A stretch of 64,000 nucleotides of DNA from JBBDMU01 sp040878115 (GTDB taxonomy: Bacteria > Bacteroidota > Rhodothermia > Balneolales > Natronogracilivirgulaceae): positions 7,683 through 71,682 of the forward strand of contig JBBDMV010000118.1 in the NCBI GenBank assembly GCA_040878115.1. The letters run 5' to 3'. The stretch's first letter is position 1. Each line of letters starts with the position of its first letter. The position numbers were made by a program, and so were the translations under genes. The notes beneath the pieces are model-generated. The model saw only the letters and a list, made by a program, of their open reading frames with translations. It was not told the DNA's origin and made no database searches. Below are positions 60,650 to 64,000 of this stretch, piece after piece.

Positions 60650-61999
60650 TTATTTGAAGTAGGAGGTAACGGCTTCTATGGATTGAGGCAAACAGAAAAT
60701 AATAACCCGGTCATTTTTCCTGATGATGGCTTGCCCAGTGGCAATCTCAACCGAACCGTTGCGCAAAATGCCGCCGACAAGGCAGTCTTTTGGAAGACGA
60801 ATTTTATGAATAGGCTTGTCAACTGCCTTTGATAGTGAACTGACTTCAAGTTCCAGTAACTCGGCTTTTATTCCGTGCAAAGAAGAGACAGCCAGTACTT
60901 TACCCTGCCTTATCTGCCGGTGAATCTCATTCGAGGCCGAAAGCTTTTTATTGACGGCTGAATCCAAACCGATAGTCTGGCTGAGAGGGATGTATTCGGC
61001 TTTTGAAACCATGGCTACCGTTTTTCGAACGCCCAGGTGCTTGGCCATCAGACAGCTTATAATATTGGATTCTTCATCATCCGTTACGGAAATGAAAGCA
61101 TCGGTATCCATGATTCCCTCAGTAGCTAATAAGTCAGGATCGGTAGCCTCGCCATGAAGAATAAGGATGTTTTCTAACTCGGCAGCAAGCTGCATAGACC
61201 ATTTTTCGCTGGGCTCAATGAGCTTGACATTCCATCTTCCGTTCTCCTTATTAAGGATTCGGGCAACATGAGAACCCACTTTGGTTCCCCCTGCAATCAT
61301 GATCCGGTTTATAGGCTGTTCAATTCTTCCGGTACTTTTTACAATTTCCGGTATGGTTTCGGTGCAGGCTATTATAAAAATAGTGTCATTGCCTACCAAA
61401 TGGTCTGAGCCATCAGGAATAATGGTCCGTCCTCCCCGGTATATGGCCACAATCCTAAATACCATATTTGGATAACCCTTGGCGTATTCCATCAGGGTTA
61501 TGCCAACAAGCGGAGAATTTTTTTCCAGCCGGAGGCCTACCAGCTGCATCTTTCCGTCGGCAAGAGTAAGCACATCAGATGCAGACGATCGTTTTATAAG
61601 CTGCACGATTTCCTGTGCCACGCTTTGTTCGGGATTGATCATTACATCAATCCCCAGATCTTCAGGGTTTAGCGGCGTGCCGGGATCGGTGAACTCATCG
61701 TTTCTGATGCGTGCAATAACTTTCTTTGCCCCTAGCCGCTTGCTCATCATAGAGGCAATCATATTAACTTCATCCAGACTGGTTGCCGCTATTACAAGAT
61801 CGGCCTCTTTAACTCCGGCAGCCAGCAAATCCTGGGCTGATGCCGCGTTTCCTTCAATGGTTAAAACATCACATGAAGATGCTACCTCAGATAGTGCTTT
61901 TGTATCCCGGTCCAAAACAGTTACATCCTGTTTTTCTTCAGACAAAAGGGCGCTTAGGTGGAAACCGATTTCGCCGGCCCCAATAATAACAATCTTCAA
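60650..61999 (-). CDS. trkA: TrkA potassium uptake regulator (two RCK domains)
   Basis: 449 residues, two NAD-binding RCK_N + RCK_C units. First Rossmann IIGAGEIGFHLSALLSEEKQDVTVLDRD (4-31), second IMIAGGTKVGSHVARILNKENGRWNVKLIEPS. Cytosolic ring that gates TrkH in response to nucleotides. First gene of the trkA-trkH pair and divergent from the K+ channel gene. Confidence 0.95.
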   Translation of the reverse strand: MKIVIIGAGEIGFHLSALLSEEKQDVTVLDRDTKALSEVASSCDVLTIEGNAASAQDLLAAGVKEADLVIAATSLDEVNMIASMMSKRLGAKKVIARIRNDEFTDPGTPLNPEDLGIDVMINPEQSVAQEIVQLIKRSSASDVLTLADGKMQLVGLRLEKNSPLVGITLMEYAKGYPNMVFRIVAIYRGGRTIIPDGSDHLVGNDTIFIIACTETIPEIVKSTGRIEQPINRIMIAGGTKVGSHVARILNKENGRWNVKLIEPSEKWSMQLAAELENILILHGEATDPDLLATEGIMDTDAFISVTDDEESNIISCLMAKHLGVRKTVAMVSKAEYIPLSQTIGLDSAVNKKLSASNEIHRQIRQGKVLAVSSLHGIKAELLELEVSSLSKAVDKPIHKIRLPKDCLVGGILRNGSVEIATGQAIIRKNDRVIIFCLPQSIEAVTSYFK

Positions 62000-62130
62000 T
62001 ATCTATCTTGTTTGGTAATATTTCGCCAAATTATCGAAACAATTTGAACGTGGCCAATATTATGTATAAAATCAACCTTCTACAATCATAAAATGTAGAG
62101 CATGCATTTAACGGCTAAATTATTCTACCT

Positions 62131-63819
62131 TTGAAATCCATTACTTCACAACTCGCCTACTTTTTCCAGAACAGAGGCACGCAAAAGAACATCTGGCAAC
62201 TATCAAAGTTCATGATTGTTCTTATCGCTGTGATAATCTCGTATACCTTCGTATTCCATTTAATCATGGAATACGAAGGGGAGCAACACAGCTGGATTTC
62301 CGGTATGTACTGGACCCTCGTTACCATGTCTACTCTGGGTTTTGGAGACATAACTTTTGAGAGTGACCTGGGCCAGCTGTTTTCAATGGTGGTGCTGTTT
62401 TCGGGGATTGTATTTCTGCTGGTCTTGTTGCCATTCACCTTTATCCAATTCTTTTACGCCCCGTGGCTGGAAGCCCAGACCCAGGCGCGTACGCCGAGAG
62501 AACTCCCCGAAACTATTAAAGATCATGTAATCATTACGAAATACGATTTTATAGCCCAGACTTTAATCCGTAAACTTGAAAAGTTTAACCGTCCTTATGT
62601 TGTTCTGATTGATGATTTGCACTATGCCCTTGAGCTTAGTGACCTTGGGGTAAACGTTGTACTGGGCGATCTGGATGATCCCGGAACCTATAAAAAACTT
62701 CGTGTAAAAAACGCCGCCATGGTTGTAGCTACTGGTGACGACATGATCAATACGAATATCGCCTTTACAGTCCGGGAGTTAAGCGAAACCGTGCCCATTG
62801 TTACCATAGCTAATTCACTCGAGTCAGTTGATATCCTGAAACTCGCCGGCAGTACGCAGGTTCTGAACATAAGCGAAGCTTTGGGGCAGTCACTTGCCCG
62901 GCGAACACTTGGCGGGAGTGCGCGTGTACATGTAATTGGCCGGTTTGATAAAATGATCATCAGTGAAGCGCCCGCTATTGAAACTCCTCTGGTAGGCAAA
63001 ACCATTCTTGAAAGCCGCCTGCGGGAAATCACCGGAATGAATGTTGTGGGGTTATGGGAGAGAGGTCGGTTTGAACTGGCAAAATCAGATTCCGTAATCA
63101 ATGAAAAAACGGTTCTGGTCTTGGTGGGTTCGGTTGAGCAGATGCGAAGGTATGACGAATTGTTCGGTATTTATCATTCTATAGATACCCCGGTTGTAAT
63201 TATCGGTGGAGGGCGTGTTGGCCGGGCAACCGCCCGGGCACTCAAAGAAAGGCAGATCAAGTACAAAATCATTGAAAAAAAAACGAGTCGTATCCGAAAC
63301 ACCAAAAACTATATAGTTGGTGATGCTGCTGATCTAATGACACTACAAAAAGCGGGAATAAATGAAGCCCATACCGTTATTATTACCACACACGACGATG
63401 ATGTCAATATTTATCTGACCATTTATTGCAGGCAGCTTAGGCCCAATATTCAGGCCACTGTGCGTACTACCCAAGGCAGAAATCTATCAACACTTCACCG
63501 TGCAGGGGCTGATTTCGTGATGTCATACGCTACCATGGGCGCAAACGCTATTTTCAACCTGCTTGAGCGCGGGGATGTGTTGATGCTTGCCGAAGGCCTG
63601 AATATCTTCAAAGTTCCCGTACCGAAAAGATTAAAGGGTAAAAAGTTATTTGAAACCAATATCCGTCAGGAAACCGGCTGTACCGTTGTAGCCTTACGCA
63701 AGGGAGATGATATGGATATTAATCCTGATCCTGAATCAGAGCTAATACCCGGCGAAGAAATAGTCTTAATAGGTACGCTGGAGGCCGAAGAAATCTTCCT
63801 GAAAAAGTATAAAAGCTGA
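62131..63819 (+). CDS. Potassium channel with tandem RCK domains (GsuK/MthK-like)
   Basis: 562 residues from TTG at 62131; the only upstream in-frame codons before a stop are not starts, and homologous N-terminal sequence precedes TM1, so TTG is forced. TM1 about 26-46, pore helix and filter TLGFGD (68-73), TM2 about 85-107. RCK1 about 128-340 lacks the Rossmann glycines (DHVIITKYDFIAQTLI), RCK2 from about 350 has them (VVIIGGGRVGRATARAL). Lid-like GxxxxGK motif is absent. Ligand-gated K+ channel or efflux protein. Confidence 0.88.
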   Translation: MKSITSQLAYFFQNRGTQKNIWQLSKFMIVLIAVIISYTFVFHLIMEYEGEQHSWISGMYWTLVTMSTLGFGDITFESDLGQLFSMVVLFSGIVFLLVLLPFTFIQFFYAPWLEAQTQARTPRELPETIKDHVIITKYDFIAQTLIRKLEKFNRPYVVLIDDLHYALELSDLGVNVVLGDLDDPGTYKKLRVKNAAMVVATGDDMINTNIAFTVRELSETVPIVTIANSLESVDILKLAGSTQVLNISEALGQSLARRTLGGSARVHVIGRFDKMIISEAPAIETPLVGKTILESRLREITGMNVVGLWERGRFELAKSDSVINEKTVLVLVGSVEQMRRYDELFGIYHSIDTPVVIIGGGRVGRATARALKERQIKYKIIEKKTSRIRNTKNYIVGDAADLMTLQKAGINEAHTVIITTHDDDVNIYLTIYCRQLRPNIQATVRTTQGRNLSTLHRAGADFVMSYATMGANAIFNLLERGDVLMLAEGLNIFKVPVPKRLKGKKLFETNIRQETGCTVVALRKGDDMDINPDPESELIPGEEIVLIGTLEAEEIFLKKYKS

Positions 63820-64000
63820 TCTCTGTTAAATAATGTTGACCGTGTAGGTACTGACTACAGAACTGTTAAATAAAGCTGTAATCAAAAAGTTGTCAAATCT
63901 TTATCGTTACCTACCAAATGGTTATTACTATTCACCTGAGTTCGATTAAAAAATGAATTTATTAAGGCCAGGCAATATATGTTTAACCCTTTCAGGGTTG
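63820..64000. other. Right-edge intergenic DNA
   Basis: No ORF. CTGTTAAATAA occurs twice within 50 bp (starting near 63824 and 63862). AACCCT-TTC-AGGGTT (63985-63999) is a small hairpin at the very edge; the window stops before its context can be judged. Confidence 0.5.

Noticed and set aside
62125..62132. TACCTTTG box before the K+ channel gene
   Set aside because: It overlaps the forced TTG start codon, so its start site would fall inside the gene; probably chance.
63985..63999. AACCCT/AGGGTT hairpin at the right edge
   Set aside because: Only six pairs and no context beyond the window; cannot decide between terminator, repeat and chance.
1..64000. tRNA, rRNA, CRISPR arrays, transposases, integrases
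   Set aside because: Looked for in the gene-free gaps; no cloverleaf, regularly spaced repeats or transposase motifs found.

Overview
The window reads as chromosomal DNA of a Gram-negative member of the Bacteroidota/Balneolota side of the FCB group; a Balneolaceae-like bacterium is my best guess. Support: a BamA gene followed by several OmpH/Skp chaperones, outer-membrane barrels with a carboxypeptidase-like plug domain, a PorT-like porin, serine palmitoyltransferase (bacterial sphingolipids), a fused alpha/beta 2-oxoacid dehydrogenase E1, weak Shine-Dalgarno sequences and many GTG/TTG starts. No rRNA, tRNA, CRISPR array, prophage or transposase was seen.

Layout. 1-3.2 kb (minus): mutY (runs off the left edge), a secreted propeller/Ig protein and an NAD-dependent epimerase-like protein. 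3.4-8.3 kb (plus): two GT4 glycosyltransferases, serine palmitoyltransferase and an overlapping GNAT protein, a probable sphingolipid locus with the divergent epimerase as candidate ceramide reductase. 8.4-10.5 kb: E1 fusion. 10.9-21.1 kb (plus): envelope and housekeeping cluster: lytic transglycosylase, CtpA protease, PHP phosphoesterase, ribH, uppS, bamA and three tandem ompH genes, closed by a 14-bp hairpin. 21.2-29.4 kb: VWA protein, rnhB, large outer-membrane barrel, alanine dehydrogenase, rsmA, an orphan VapB-like antitoxin and an Smr protein. 29.4-30.1 kb: gene-free stretch with a 46-bp perfect palindrome, dispersed repeat units and an orphan terminator. 30.1-38.6 kb: gpmI, rpsT, cmk, rpsA, nadA, moxR, uppP. 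38.8-45 kb: complex I membrane arm nuoJKLMN with a pterin carbinolamine dehydratase gene between nuoM and nuoN.

45.7-56.3 kb (minus): one assimilatory sulfate operon, in transcription order rhodanese, sulfite reductase, cobA, cysH, siroheme synthase N-domain, SLC13 permease, cysQ, cysD, cysNC. It takes up sulfate, activates it to APS/PAPS, reduces it to sulfite and sulfide, and makes the siroheme that the reductase needs. Its 5' leader is the most striking thing here: a consensus sigma70-type promoter, a short ORF beginning MCMCPCCC, a terminator with a U9 tract, and an antiterminator segment inside the ORF complementary to the terminator's 5' arm. This is the architecture of a cysteine-sensing ribosome-mediated attenuator, and it lies beyond the reach of normal ORF calling.

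56.5-64 kb: a baeRF-family (eRF1-like) protein, a PorT-like porin, an iodotyrosine-deiodinase-like flavoprotein, and a potassium module (TrkH, TrkA and a divergent two-RCK K+ channel). Functional calls are from motif recognition only; no database search was possible.
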